A DNA stretch of 64,000 nt from positions 4,107,001-4,171,000 of the forward strand of contig NZ_CP051677.1 of NCBI RefSeq assembly GCF_012849055.1, in the 5' to 3' direction. Shown in pieces: positions 1-10,398 of this stretch. The first letter of the stretch is position 1. Each line of letters opens with the position of its first letter. Source of the DNA: Spirosoma rhododendri (GTDB taxonomy: Bacteria; Bacteroidota; Bacteroidia; Cytophagales; Spirosomataceae). The position numbers and the translations under genes were made by a program. The notes below the pieces were generated by a model, which saw nothing but the letters and a program-made list of their open reading frames with translations, did not search any database and was not told the origin of the DNA.

Positions 1-534
1 GCTTTTGGTCAGTTGGTGACGCAACATTACAAATTGCTGTATAACTACGCGACGAAGTTCTCGAAGGACAGCGCCTTTGTCGAAGACTGTTTACAGGAAG
101 TGTTTCTCGACCTCTGGTACAATCGGGCCAGCCTGAGCGAGACCGTGTTCGTAAAAGCATACCTGTTAACGGCTGTACGGAACCGATTGCTGAAAGCACT
201 GCGCCGTGCCGATTTTTTCCGGCCAATCGACGATTTGACATTTTCAGCAGATGCCGTCGAGCGGCCGGTGGAAGAGGTGCTGATCGCAGGAGAGCATCAG
301 GAGGAGCAGGTGCGTCATCTTCAGCGCAGTATACTGCAACTGACACCCCGTCAGCAGGAGATCATCTACCTGCGGTTCTACCAGCACCTAAACAATGACG
401 AGATAGCTCAACTGTTGACAATAAGCCGCCCCGCTGTCGCTAATTTGCTCAGTATATCGCTGAAAGAGCTACGTAAAAAGATTCAACTACCCATCGTTGT
501 GTTTGTGTTACTGCTGGGCCCGGCCTTGCGCTAA
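1..534 (+). CDS. ECF RNA polymerase sigma factor, FecI-like (5' end outside window)
   Basis: The frame is open from base 1, so the gene starts upstream; the TTG at 13 is only an internal codon. The visible 177 codons hold sigma region 2 (motif VEDCLQEVFLDLW) and region 4 (LTPRQQEIIYLRF, then the helix-turn-helix NNDEIAQLLTISRPAVANLL). The protein ends in a short hydrophobic tail, VVFVLLLGPAL, as seen in other Bacteroidota FecI-like sigma factors. The next gene on the same strand, about 110 bases on, is a FecR anti-sigma factor, followed by a SusC receptor with an STN domain. By family knowledge the three form a cell-surface signalling chain: receptor occupancy, FecR, release of this sigma factor, transcription of the receptor locus. 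The N-terminus is not visible. Confidence 0.9.
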   Translation, partial: AFGQLVTQHYKLLYNYATKFSKDSAFVEDCLQEVFLDLWYNRASLSETVFVKAYLLTAVRNRLLKALRRADFFRPIDDLTFSADAVERPVEEVLIAGEHQEEQVRHLQRSILQLTPRQQEIIYLRFYQHLNNDEIAQLLTISRPAVANLLSISLKELRKKIQLPIVVFVLLLGPALR

Positions 535-642
535 CTGGGTGAGTTAGAAAGGATTCATATTTTTTCGGAAAAAAGTTTACTTTTTTTTGGTGATAAACAA
601 CGCGGAGCTGGACTACTGATACTAGAGACTCCTTACGCGTTG

Positions 643-1755
643 ATGAACAACTTCTCTAATTACACGGCCGATGACCTGGCAGCTGACCCTACTTTCGCCG
701 AGTGGGTACGTCGGCCCGACGACCCACGCTACGCATTCTGGGCTGGGTGGGTAGCCCAGCACCCCGAACAGCAGGAAACGATTGTTCAGGCCGTCATACT
801 CGTGCAGGCCATACATGGCTTGTACGATACCGATGAGTTGGTCGATCGGCATTTGCGGGAAAACGTACAGCGAATTGTAACAACCGCCCAGTCTACGGAC
901 TGGCGTCCCGATAAGGTTGTTGGCCAAAGGGCGACCTGGTGGCAGTGGTCGTCGGTCGCAGCCGCTGCGGTTTTATTAGTAGTAGCGGGCTTTTGGTATG
1001 TGCAATCACCAACCCGGCTGACTGGATCATCCAGTCCCGCTACGACTGCTGAACTCGCGCTGATCGAACGGTCGAATACGGGCACGCACCCCATGACGGT
1101 GCTGCTGAGCGATGGCAGCGTCGTTACGCTGGAGCCGAATAGCTGGCTATCATACCCGCGAACGTTTGCCGCTGACACCCGATTGGTCAACCTGTCGGGC
1201 GAGGCTTTCTTCGATATCAGAAAGAATCCGAAAAGGCCGTTTCTGATCCGTACAGACCGGTCGGTGACCCGCGTGCTGGGCACTAGCTTTCGAATTCGGG
1301 CCTTTCAGCAAAAACCGGTTAGCGTGCTGGTGCGTACGGGGCGGGTAGCTGTTTACGCGCTGGACAAGGCAGGAAACCCGTCGGATGCGTCGACGAAGAG
1401 CGACGTGTTGCTGCCCAATCAGCAGGTGGAGATCGCGGACGGCGTACTAACTAAACGAAATGTGCTGAATCGCAGCGCAGTCGCTCCAATTCAGGTAGGC
1501 CCCACGGAGATCTCATTCGATGATCGGCCCGTCGCGGATGTGCTGACAACGCTCGCTCAGCTGTACGAAGTAACCATCTCATTCGACGCTGATCGACTCA
1601 GCAGTTGTCGGATCACCACGTCTTTCGCCGACGAAACCCTGCCGGAACGGCTGAGCAGCATCTGTCGGGCAATCGGGGCCACCTACCGGATCGGCGCCGA
1701 TCGAATCGACGTCATGAGCCAGGGATGTTCACCGGCTACCAATTTCACCAACTAA
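643..1755 (+). CDS. FecR family anti-sigma factor
   Basis: 370-residue single-pass inner-membrane protein. The N-terminal ~100 residues are cytoplasmic and should bind the upstream sigma factor. One membrane segment lies at about residues 103-120 (SSVAAAAVLLVVAGFWYV). A periplasmic FecR domain follows (VLLSDGSVVTLEPNSWLSYP, GEAFFDI, VLGTSFRIRA, VLVRTGRVAVY). The C-terminal DUF4974-type domain (ISFDDRPVADVLTTLAQLY to the end) has an STN-like fold that contacts the receptor. I chose the ATG at 643; a TTG directly before it at 640 would add one residue. Its place between the sigma gene and the STN-SusC gene fits a trans-envelope regulator. Confidence 0.93.
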   Translation: MNNFSNYTADDLAADPTFAEWVRRPDDPRYAFWAGWVAQHPEQQETIVQAVILVQAIHGLYDTDELVDRHLRENVQRIVTTAQSTDWRPDKVVGQRATWWQWSSVAAAAVLLVVAGFWYVQSPTRLTGSSSPATTAELALIERSNTGTHPMTVLLSDGSVVTLEPNSWLSYPRTFAADTRLVNLSGEAFFDIRKNPKRPFLIRTDRSVTRVLGTSFRIRAFQQKPVSVLVRTGRVAVYALDKAGNPSDASTKSDVLLPNQQVEIADGVLTKRNVLNRSAVAPIQVGPTEISFDDRPVADVLTTLAQLYEVTISFDADRLSSCRITTSFADETLPERLSSICRAIGATYRIGADRIDVMSQGCSPATNFTN

Positions 1756-1805
1756 CCCAGCGCCTATGATTTAAGCAAAGTTTACTCAGTAGTAACACAA
1801 AAAAA

Positions 1806-1830
1806 GCAACGGTGGGTCCAGCACCGTTGC
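1806..1830. terminator. hairpin in the fecR-susC gap
   Basis: Perfect 9-bp stem GCAACGGTG/CACCGTTGC with a 7-base loop. On the plus strand it is preceded by seven A residues and followed by no T run, so it would act as a classic intrinsic terminator only for minus-strand transcription. On the plus strand it may be a leader or mRNA-stability hairpin ahead of susC. Confidence 0.35.
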
Positions 1831-1933
1831 CTGATTCATCCCTCGTCCGTATCGGTACCTGCAACGGCTTCCAGAAGCTGACGGGGACGTATTTGTCCTA
1901 TCCTTAATCAAATTGAACAAATCCAGCAAATTT

Positions 1934-4900
1934 ATGCATAAATGTGAGTCGTTTCAACGGTTGACGTTTGGGATTATGAAACTCATTATCTGTCAGCTTT
2001 TACTGGCGGCATTCGTGGGCAGCATCGTACTGGCTGGCCCATCGGCAGCGCAGGGGGTGCTTGACCGCTCGGTAACCATGCAAGTCACGAATCAGCAGAT
2101 TGGGTCCGTGCTAGGACTGCTGCGTAAGCAGGTGGACGTGCGGTTTACGTACAGTTCGTCGGTTGTCGAAACCAATCGGCGCGTCAGCCTGTCGGTTACC
2201 AATGAGCGACTGTCCGATGTGATGAACCGGCTTCTGACACCGCTGAACATTGCGTATCGCGTGGAGGGACGCCAAATCATTCTCTACCGCCAGGAAAAGA
2301 CAGGCGACGCCGATGAACCGACGTCTACTGGTGGGCAGGTCGGTGTCGCCGAAGCCGTAACCGTTCGGGGGCGCGTGACCGACGATAAAGGCATGGGCCT
2401 GCCCGGTGCCAACGTCCTGATAAAGGGCAGTACGACGGGGACGGTTACCGATACCGATGGCGCTTACTCGCTCTCAGTACCGACGGGTACTGAAACGCTG
2501 GTGATCTCATTTATCGGTTACACGTCGAAGGAGGTTGCCATAGGCGGGCGTACCACGGTCGACGTGCAACTGGCATCCGACGATAAGTCGTTGTCGGAGG
2601 TGGTTGTCGTGGGCTACGGTACGCAGCGGAAGGCTGACCTGACCAGCGCCGTCGCCAGCGTAAAGTCGGAGAATTTCGTGAAAGGAGCCGTGAAAGATGC
2701 CGGGCAACTGCTTCAGGGCAAGGTCGCCGGTCTGACGATTAGTAACCCTAGTGGCGACCCAACGGCCAACACGCAGATTTTGCTGCGCGGTACGGCTACG
2801 CTCAGTAGCAGCTCCCAACCCCTGATTCTGATCGACGGCGTGCCGGGAAGTTTGAACACGGTAGCCCCGGAAGATATCGCGTCCATCGACGTGCTAAAAG
2901 ACGGTTCAGCGGCTGCTATCTATGGTACGCGCGGCACCAACGGCGTTATCCTGATTACGACCCGCCGGGCGCAGGGCGATATCAAACCGACAATCGAATA
3001 CAGCGGCTACGTCAGTACGCAGACGATCACCCGCAAACCTGATCTGCTGACGGCGACCGACTACCGGCGGCTCATTCCGCAGGGCGTCGGTTTTCAGGAT
3101 CTGGGGGCGATACCGACTGGATCAACGCACTCTCGCGGGCTCCGCTCATTCACGTCAACAACGTGACGTTGCGAGGTGGTAATGCAACGACCAACTACCT
3201 GGCCAACGGCACGTACCGGTATTTTGAAGGTATTTTCCTGAAGTCGGACAACCGCACCTTCACCGGCCGGATCGACGTCAACCACAACATGTTCGACAGT
3301 CGGCTGAAACTGAATGTCGGCTTGCTCAGCTCTAACAACCGGTATACAACCCTGACCGACGGCGGTAGCTTTAGCGGCTACACGTACCGGCAGGCGGTGA
3401 TCCAAAACCCGACGCAGCCGATCACCAATGCTGACGGAACCTGGTATCAGCAGCCGGGTCTGTTCAACTACGACAACCCGCTGGCCCGCATCTACGAATC
3501 GGATGGCGAAAATAAGTCGCTCAACACGCGTTACAACGGTAGCCTAACCTGGCTCCCCATCGACCGGCTGCAACTGAAAGCCCTGGCTTCGCTAAACCAG
3601 TTTAACCAGACGCGGGGCTACGCCGAAACCAAGCAGCATATCTCGACCATCCGCGACGGTCGTAACGGCTACGCATCGCGAGGGACGCAGGCCGTAACCG
3701 ACCGGCTGCTTGAACTGACGGCCAACTACGACCACAACTTCGGGGCACACCGCCTGTCGGTTCTTGGGGGGTATAGTTATCAGGACAACGTGTACGAGGA
3801 TTATTTCATGCAGAACTGGAATTTCCCGACCGACAAGTTTACCTACAATAACATCGGCACGGGGAACGCCCTGCGGACCGGTCTGGCACCCATCGGCAGC
3901 TACAAAGGGGCCTGGAACCTGGTCGGTTTCTTCGGTCGACTGACTTACAACTATGAAGACAAATACCTGCTGCTGGCCAGTGTGCGCCGGGAAGCGTCGT
4001 CCAAGTTTGTCGGGGCCAATCAGCCATGGGGTACGTTTCCGGCCGTATCGCTGGGCTGGCGTATCAACCGGGAAGGGTTCATGCGGGACGTCAAGGTGTT
4101 TGACGACCTGAAACTGCGGGCAGGCTACGGCGTCACCGGTACGGCCCCCGACGATCTGTTTTTGGGCGTAGCCCGGCTCAACTACAGCGGCTTCTTCCTG
4201 GTCAACGGTACGTGGGTGCCGAGCCTGGTGCCAGCCAGTAACCCCAACCCGTACCTGCGCTGGGAAGAAAAACGCGAAACCAACATCGGCCTCGATTTTT
4301 CGCTCTACAAGGGGCGGGTCAGCGGCTCGATCGACCTGTACAACCGCGAAACCAACGGCCTGCTCTACGACTACCCCGTGCCGTCGCCCCCCAATCTGTT
4401 CGGCATCACCCGCGCCAACGTGGGTTCGATGCGCAACCGGGGTGTTGAAGTCATTGTCAACGTTGTGCCGGTGCAGACAAAGTCGTTCGTCTGGAATTCG
4501 AGCGTCAACTTCTCAACCAACCAGAACCGACTGACCTCGCTGACCAACGACCTGTACACGCTGACCAACGACTTTTTCAACACCGGCTACACGGGTGAAC
4601 CCATCCAGACCTACACCAGCCGGGTGCGGGTAGGGCAACCCATCGGTAACTTCTACGGCTTCAAGGTAGTCGATGTGGGGGCTGACGGGAAATGGATTTA
4701 CGAAAACCGGGAAGGGCAGCAGGTGCCATACGATCAGTTTGCCCACAGCGACGAAGACAAGATGATTCTTGGCAATGGCCTACCCAGGTACTACGCGGGC
4801 TGGAACAACAACCTGCGTTACAAAAACTTCGACCTAGCCGTTACCATGCGCGGTGCGTTTGGCTACCAGATTCTGAACTTCCAGCGGATGTACTACGAAA

Positions 4901-5250
4901 ACCCCGGTGTGGTGCAATACAACCAGCTGCGGTCGGCGCAGGAGCCGGTGTTCGGCAAAGTCGTACTGAACAAAAACGTACCGCTCGAATACAACAGCTA
5001 TTATGTTGAAAACGGCGATTTCTGGAAGATCGATAACGTCACGCTGGGCTACAACGTCAACCTGCCCACCAGCAGTAAGATCATCCGCAATGCCCGCGTC
5101 TACGTCTCGACGCTGAATACGTTCCAGTTCACCGGCTACAAAGGGCTTGACCCCGAAGTTAACCGGGGTGGGCTGGCTCCCGGCCTCGACGACCGTGACA
5201 AGTACCCATCGGTACGTACCTACACGTTTGGCCTGAACCTAACTTTTTAA
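1934..5250 (+). CDS. SusC/RagA-type TonB-dependent receptor with STN domain (frameshifted at 3103-3107)
   Basis: Outer-membrane TonB-dependent transporter, about 1,100 residues when the two frames are joined. In order: signal peptide (from MKLIICQLLLAAF), STN signalling domain (VTMQVTNQQIGSVLGLL to GRQIILY), CarboxypepD_reg-like domain (RGRVTDDKGMGLPGANVLIK), linker LSEVVVVGYGTQ, plug, then the beta-barrel ending TYTFGLNLTF. The frame breaks at G5 (3103-3107): the first frame stops at 3166 while the second, open through 3106, continues GDTDWINALSRAPLIHV. One extra G restores a full receptor, so sequence error is likelier than decay. ATGs at 1934 and 1976 are both possible; a TTG lies at 1913. 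The STN domain matches the upstream sigma/FecR pair and SusD follows 12 bases on. The substrate cannot be read from sequence. Confidence 0.9.
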
Positions 5251-5262
5251 CTTATATCCGCC

Positions 5263-6894
5263 ATGACTTTCAAACCATACCGGCAGGCGGGCAGTACCGC
5301 CCTCTTGATTTCAGCTCTAACCGCGCTGATGCCGGGCTGCACCAAACTCCAGGACGAAAACTACACGCAGCTCGTCAGCAGCAGCTTCGTACCGACCCCG
5401 CAGGATTTGGCGTCGCTCGTTGGGCCAGCCTACGGCAACTGGCGTCCGCTGATGATGCAGAACAACGGCTTTTTCCGCACCAACGAAATCGGTGCCGACG
5501 AACTCGTAATCCCCGCCCGGCCCAACGGCTGGGTCGACGGGGGGATTTTCCGGCGGCTGCACGAACACAAGTGGACCTCGCAGGACGGCAGTGCGTACGA
5601 TAACTGGAATAACGCCTTTGGTGGCATCACCAACGCCAACCGGGTGATCTACCAGATTGAGTCGGGGCAGATTCCGGTGACGCAGGGCAAAGACGCCCTG
5701 TTGGGTGAACTGCGCGTATTGCGGGCGTCGTACTACTACGTGCTCTGCGACATCTTCGGTAACGTACCCATCGTCACGCGGTTCAACGTAGAGGAAGGCT
5801 TTCTGCCTGATCAAAGCTCACGTGCCGAGGTGTATAACTTCATCGTAAAAGAAATTACCGAGTCGCTGCCGCTGCTGGGCAACACGGTCGATAAAAGCAC
5901 GTATGGCCGGTTCAATAATAAGTGGGCGGCCTATGCACTGCTGGCGCGGGTGTACCTCAACGCACAGGTGTACTCGGGTACGGCGCAGTGGGACAAGTGC
6001 GCTGCGGCCTGCGACGCCGTTATTAACGCTGGACTTTTTGCGCTTGAAACCAATCAGCGCGACGTGTTCAAAACGGTTAATGAAAACTCGAAAGAGATCG
6101 TCTTCGCTATTCCGTACGACGAAATATACGGGGGTACGTTCAGCATGGCGATGGAGACGCTGCAACCCGCCAACCAGAAAACCTACGGTGTTGAAGCGGC
6201 CTGTTGGGGCGGCACCTGCGCCGTACCGCAATTCATCAACACCTACGATCCCGACGACAGCCGGTTGAAGGAAAACTGGATTCAGGGACAGCAGTACGAT
6301 GCCTCCGGACAACCGCTGTTAGGCAGTATGCGGGCCACCAACGGCAAGCCGCTGATCTATCTTAACCAACTGCCGGGTGTCGATTCGTCGGAGGAAGTAC
6401 ACGGTTTTCGCATGGGTAAGTACGAGTATAAGCAGGGCCTGCGGATCAACATGAGCAACGATGTGCCGTTGTTCCGGTATGCCGACCTGCTGATGATGAA
6501 AGCCGAATGTCTGCTGCGAACTGGTAACGCCGGTGGGGCTGCTACTTTGGTGACGCAAGTCCGGTCGCGTAGTTTCAAAAACAACTCGACCAAAGCGACC
6601 GTAACGGCGGCTGACCTGATAAAAGGCAGTATATACAAATATGGTCTGACGCGGAACGGTCAGTTTACAACCACGCAAACCGGCGACGATGTGCAGTATG
6701 GCCGGTTTCTAGACGAGCTGGGCTGGGAGTTCACGCAGGAAGGACACCGTCGGCAGGATATGATCCGCTTCGGCACGTACACCAAAAAATCGTGGCTCTC
6801 GCACTCGCCCAACGGCGACTATCGCATTCTGCTGCCCCTTCCGCAGGCCGAACTAAACAAGAACCCCAAGCTGAAACAAAATCCGGGGTACTAG
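5263..6894 (+). CDS. RagB/SusD family nutrient-binding outer-membrane lipoprotein
   Basis: 543-residue partner of the SusC receptor just upstream (12-base gap, same operon). The N-terminus is a lipoprotein signal with lipobox LMPGC, so the mature protein starts at Cys26 or so and sits on the cell surface. SusD features follow: helical TPR-like repeats (LRVLRASYYYVLCDIFGNVPIV, KWAAYALLARVYLNAQVY) and the C-terminal family pattern LRYADLLMMKAE-like (PLFRYADLLMMKAECLLRTG) and EFTQEGHRRQDMIRFG. SusD proteins cap SusC and bind an oligosaccharide or other large ligand; the ligand here is unknown, and no polysaccharide-degrading enzyme is clearly coupled to the pair. Confidence 0.95.
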   Translation: MTFKPYRQAGSTALLISALTALMPGCTKLQDENYTQLVSSSFVPTPQDLASLVGPAYGNWRPLMMQNNGFFRTNEIGADELVIPARPNGWVDGGIFRRLHEHKWTSQDGSAYDNWNNAFGGITNANRVIYQIESGQIPVTQGKDALLGELRVLRASYYYVLCDIFGNVPIVTRFNVEEGFLPDQSSRAEVYNFIVKEITESLPLLGNTVDKSTYGRFNNKWAAYALLARVYLNAQVYSGTAQWDKCAAACDAVINAGLFALETNQRDVFKTVNENSKEIVFAIPYDEIYGGTFSMAMETLQPANQKTYGVEAACWGGTCAVPQFINTYDPDDSRLKENWIQGQQYDASGQPLLGSMRATNGKPLIYLNQLPGVDSSEEVHGFRMGKYEYKQGLRINMSNDVPLFRYADLLMMKAECLLRTGNAGGAATLVTQVRSRSFKNNSTKATVTAADLIKGSIYKYGLTRNGQFTTTQTGDDVQYGRFLDELGWEFTQEGHRRQDMIRFGTYTKKSWLSHSPNGDYRILLPLPQAELNKNPKLKQNPGY

Positions 6895-6901
6895 CTCTTA
6901 T

Positions 6902-6954
6902 GACCGGGCGTAATTTGGTAACCTGTACTACGTATTACTGAATTACGGCCGGTC
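6902..6954 (+). terminator. hairpin between susD and the FG-GAP gene
   Basis: Arms GACCGGGCGTAATT (6902-6915) and AATTACGGCCGGTC (6941-6954) pair with one mismatch across a 25-base loop. No strong T run follows. It could stabilise the 3' end of the susCD message or partly terminate before the next gene. Confidence 0.4.
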
Positions 6955-6999
6955 AATTGCCATAGCGACTTCTGTTTGCTGAATCGATTATCTTCTTTC

Positions 7000-9900
7000 A
7001 TGCGTGTGTATCGCTGTTTGCTGCTGTGTTTGATCGCTGGCTGGCTGCTATGGGGTTTGCCCGGCTGTCAACAGAAGGGGACTGATAAGAATTCGGTTAG
7101 CCCCACTCTGTTGCATCGGCTGTCGGTCGACGAGACGGGCATAGCCTTTCGGAATGAACTGCCCGAAAACGAAGATACAAACCCGCTGGTCTACGAATAC
7201 ACCTACAACGGCGGGGGTGTGGCGGCTGGTGATCTGAACGGCGATGGCCTGGACGACCTGTATTTCACCGCTAATCAGGGGCCGAACCGGCTGTATCTGA
7301 ACCGCACGGCGAAGGGGCCTAACCCGGCAATTCGCTTCGACGACATCACCGAAGCCGCGGGCGTGGCTGATGCCGAGAACTGGAAAACGGGCGTGACGAT
7401 GGCCGACGTCAACGGCGACGGTCGGCTCGATCTATACGTCTGCCACTCCGGCAATCTGGCCCCGGAGAAGCGGCAAAATCGGCTGTTCATCAATCAGGGG
7501 AACGACAAACAGGGCATCCCACAGTTTCGCGACGAAGCCACCCAGTTTGGACTGGCTGATTCGGCGTTCAGCACACAGGCCGCGTTCTTCGATTTCGACC
7601 ACGATCACGACCTCGACATGCTGCTGATTAACCACAGCCCGCGCCGGTTCGAGAATCTGGACGAGACGGGAATCGAGCGAATCATGAATACGCCCGACGG
7701 CCTTACGGGTATCAAACTGTACCGCAACGATACCAATAAATTCACTGAGGTAGCGCAGGAAGTTGGGTTGCGCAACGCCCGGCTTTCCTACGGCCTGGGC
7801 GTGTCGGTCGCCGACGTTAACAACGACGGCTGGCCCGACATTTATCTCTCCAACGATTACCTCGCCCCCGATTACCTGTACATCAATCAGAGTGGGCATT
7901 TTACCGATCAGACCGACGCGGCCCTGGGTCACACGTCGCAGTTTTCGATGGGCAACGACATTGCCGACGTCAACAACGACGGCTGGAGCGACATCTTCAC
8001 GATGGATATGCTACCCGAAGACAATCACCGGCAGAAACTGCTCTTCGCCAACGACAACTACGAACTCTTTGCGTTGCGCGAACGCACGGGCCTGCACCGG
8101 CAGTACATGCGCAATATGCTGCACTTGAATCAGGGCGCGACCGGCGGTAAAACGCCCGTTTTTGTCGAAATCGGGCAGCAGGCGGGCACGTCGAACACCG
8201 ACTGGAGCTGGGCACCGCTGGCCGCTGACCTGGACAACGACGGCTGGAAAGACCTGGTCATCACCAATGGTTACGTACACGACTACACGAACATGGATTT
8301 TCTGAAATACATGGGCGATTTCGTGAAAGCCAACAGTGGCAGTATTCAGCGGAGTAACCTGCTCGATCTGGTGCGGCAGATGCCGTCGTCCAACGTTATC
8401 AACTACGTATTTCGCAACAACGCCGGTCGGCCACCCACGGATACGGCCGGACAGGGAAGCCTGTTCAGCAACGTGAGCCGGGCCTGGGGGTTCGACACAC
8501 CCTCGAATAGTAACGGAGCCGCCTACGCCGACCTCGACAACGACGGCGATCTGGATCTGGTCGTCAATAACATCAATCAGGAAGCGTTTGTCTACCGCAA
8601 CGACGCTGAAAAACTACTGAAACACAACACGCTGTCGGTCAGACTGGACGGGACCGGGGCGAACCGCTACGGTGTGGGCGCTGCGGTTACGCTCTACAGC
8701 CGGGGTACGGTACAGCGGCAGGAGCAGCTCCTGTGCCGCGGCTTTCAGTCGAGCGTATCACCGGTGCTGCACTTCGGGCTGGGAGCGTCGAAAACAATCG
8801 ATTCGCTACGGGTCGACTGGCCGGGCGGACAGGCGCAGTGGCTGCGTAACGTAGCCGCCAACCAAACGCTCACATTGCACGAAAAAGACGCGCAGGCTGG
8901 GGTGAAGCAACCCGTCGGTATTCAAGGTTCTATTTTTCAGCCGGCAACGTCGCCGGTCAGCGGTACGGCGTCGGAAAACGATGTCAACGATTTCAAGCGG
9001 CAACCGCTGCTCACCAACTCGCTGTCGTACAGTGGGCCGTGCTTGGTTAAGGGCGACGTCAACGGCGACGGCCTCGAGGATTTATTCATCGGTGGCGCGT
9101 CGGGTTATGCCGGGCGGGTACTGGTGCAGCGGGCAGAGCGGTTCACCGATACGCGTCAGCCCGCGCTCATTGCCGATTATTTGCAGGAAGACACCGACGC
9201 AGCTTTCGTGGACGTTGACCGCGATGGTGATCTGGATTTGTACGTGTGTAGTGGGGGGTACGATAATTTTCTGCCCAACGACGCACTCTTGCAGGATCGC
9301 CTGTATCTCAACGACGGCCGGGGTCAGTTCGCCCGGCAACCCGACGCCCTACCGCGCCTGTACACCAGCAAAAGCTGCGTGCGCGTGGCCGACATTAACG
9401 CCGATGGTCATCCCGACTTGTTCGTGGGCGGGCGGGTCGTACCGGCGCGGTATCCCGAAACACCCGACAGCTACGTGCTGCTCAATGATGGGCACGGCCA
9501 TTTCTCCGACGCAACCAGCCGCGTAGCCCCCGCACTCAAAAAATTGGGTATGGTAACCGATGCCGCCTGGGCGGACATGAACGCCGATGGTCGGCCGGAC
9601 CTGATTACGGCGGGGGAATGGCTACCGGTGCAGGTCTGGATCAATCAGAACGGCCGACTGGTCGACAAAACAACCGACTACCTGCCCCGGCTGTCGGGCT
9701 GGTGGAACAAACTATTCGTCGCGGATCTGAACGGCGACGGTCGGCCCGACATCGTTGCGGGCAACATGGGCATGAACACGCAGTGCCGGGCGTCGGTTGG
9801 TCGACCCGCCGAACTGATCTACAAAGACTTTGACGACAACGGCACCGTCGACCCCATCCTGATGATGCCCATTCAGGGACGTATGTACCCGTTCGTGTCG

Positions 9901-10398
9901 CGTGACGAACTGCTCGATCAGATGACCACTATGCGCCCTCGCTTCACCGACTACAAAAGCTACGCCGACGCCAGCCTGACCGACGTGCTGACGGCTGACG
10001 AGCGAACCGGCGCGACGACCCTCCGGGCCGACCGGCTGCAAACAACCGTGTTCGTCAGCGGCCCCGCCGGGAAGAAATACCGGCTGGCCCGGCTTCCTGC
10101 CGAAGCACAATACACGCCCATCTTCGCCATCACCACCACCGACTATGACGGCGACAGTCACCCTGATTTGCTGCTGGGCGGCAACATAAACCACAGCCGG
10201 ATTCGGTTCGGCAACAACGACGCGGGGCTGGGGCTGTTGCTGCGAAACGATGGGACCGGTACGTTTACGGCGGTCAGTCAGGCTCGGTCGGGACTGGCGG
10301 TTCGAGGGGATATCCGCAGCTTTACCTGGCTGAACGGGCTGTTACTGGCCGGGGTCAATAACCAGCCGTTTCTGGCATTTAAACGGAGGGAAAACTGA
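7000..10398 (+). CDS. VCBS/FG-GAP repeat lipoprotein with ASPIC/UnbV domain
   Basis: 1,132-residue exported lipoprotein. The ATG at 7000 gives a signal peptide ending in lipobox LPGC; a TTG at 6976 would add eight residues. The protein is built from FG-GAP/VCBS blades with calcium-binding loops such as DLNGDGLDDLYF, DVNGDGRLDLYV, DVNNDGWPDIYL, DLDNDGDLDLVV, DVNGDGLEDLFI, DINADGHPDLFV and DLNGDGRPDIVA, forming probably two beta-propellers. Between them lies an ASPIC/UnbV domain (NRYGVGAAVTLYSRG, HFGLGASKTIDSLRVDWPGG). Such proteins commonly follow SusCD pairs in Cytophagales, but their exact role is not established. The stop codon overlaps the start of the next gene (TGATG), so the two are translationally coupled. 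Confidence 0.92.
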   Translation: MRVYRCLLLCLIAGWLLWGLPGCQQKGTDKNSVSPTLLHRLSVDETGIAFRNELPENEDTNPLVYEYTYNGGGVAAGDLNGDGLDDLYFTANQGPNRLYLNRTAKGPNPAIRFDDITEAAGVADAENWKTGVTMADVNGDGRLDLYVCHSGNLAPEKRQNRLFINQGNDKQGIPQFRDEATQFGLADSAFSTQAAFFDFDHDHDLDMLLINHSPRRFENLDETGIERIMNTPDGLTGIKLYRNDTNKFTEVAQEVGLRNARLSYGLGVSVADVNNDGWPDIYLSNDYLAPDYLYINQSGHFTDQTDAALGHTSQFSMGNDIADVNNDGWSDIFTMDMLPEDNHRQKLLFANDNYELFALRERTGLHRQYMRNMLHLNQGATGGKTPVFVEIGQQAGTSNTDWSWAPLAADLDNDGWKDLVITNGYVHDYTNMDFLKYMGDFVKANSGSIQRSNLLDLVRQMPSSNVINYVFRNNAGRPPTDTAGQGSLFSNVSRAWGFDTPSNSNGAAYADLDNDGDLDLVVNNINQEAFVYRNDAEKLLKHNTLSVRLDGTGANRYGVGAAVTLYSRGTVQRQEQLLCRGFQSSVSPVLHFGLGASKTIDSLRVDWPGGQAQWLRNVAANQTLTLHEKDAQAGVKQPVGIQGSIFQPATSPVSGTASENDVNDFKRQPLLTNSLSYSGPCLVKGDVNGDGLEDLFIGGASGYAGRVLVQRAERFTDTRQPALIADYLQEDTDAAFVDVDRDGDLDLYVCSGGYDNFLPNDALLQDRLYLNDGRGQFARQPDALPRLYTSKSCVRVADINADGHPDLFVGGRVVPARYPETPDSYVLLNDGHGHFSDATSRVAPALKKLGMVTDAAWADMNADGRPDLITAGEWLPVQVWINQNGRLVDKTTDYLPRLSGWWNKLFVADLNGDGRPDIVAGNMGMNTQCRASVGRPAELIYKDFDDNGTVDPILMMPIQGRMYPFVSRDELLDQMTTMRPRFTDYKSYADASLTDVLTADERTGATTLRADRLQTTVFVSGPAGKKYRLARLPAEAQYTPIFAITTTDYDGDSHPDLLLGGNINHSRIRFGNNDAGLGLLLRNDGTGTFTAVSQARSGLAVRGDIRSFTWLNGLLLAGVNNQPFLAFKRREN

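Noticed and set aside
3103..3107. programmed -1 frameshifting in susC
   Set aside because: The run is G5 without a downstream pseudoknot I can see, and eight unrelated genes show the same lesion, so sequence error explains it better.
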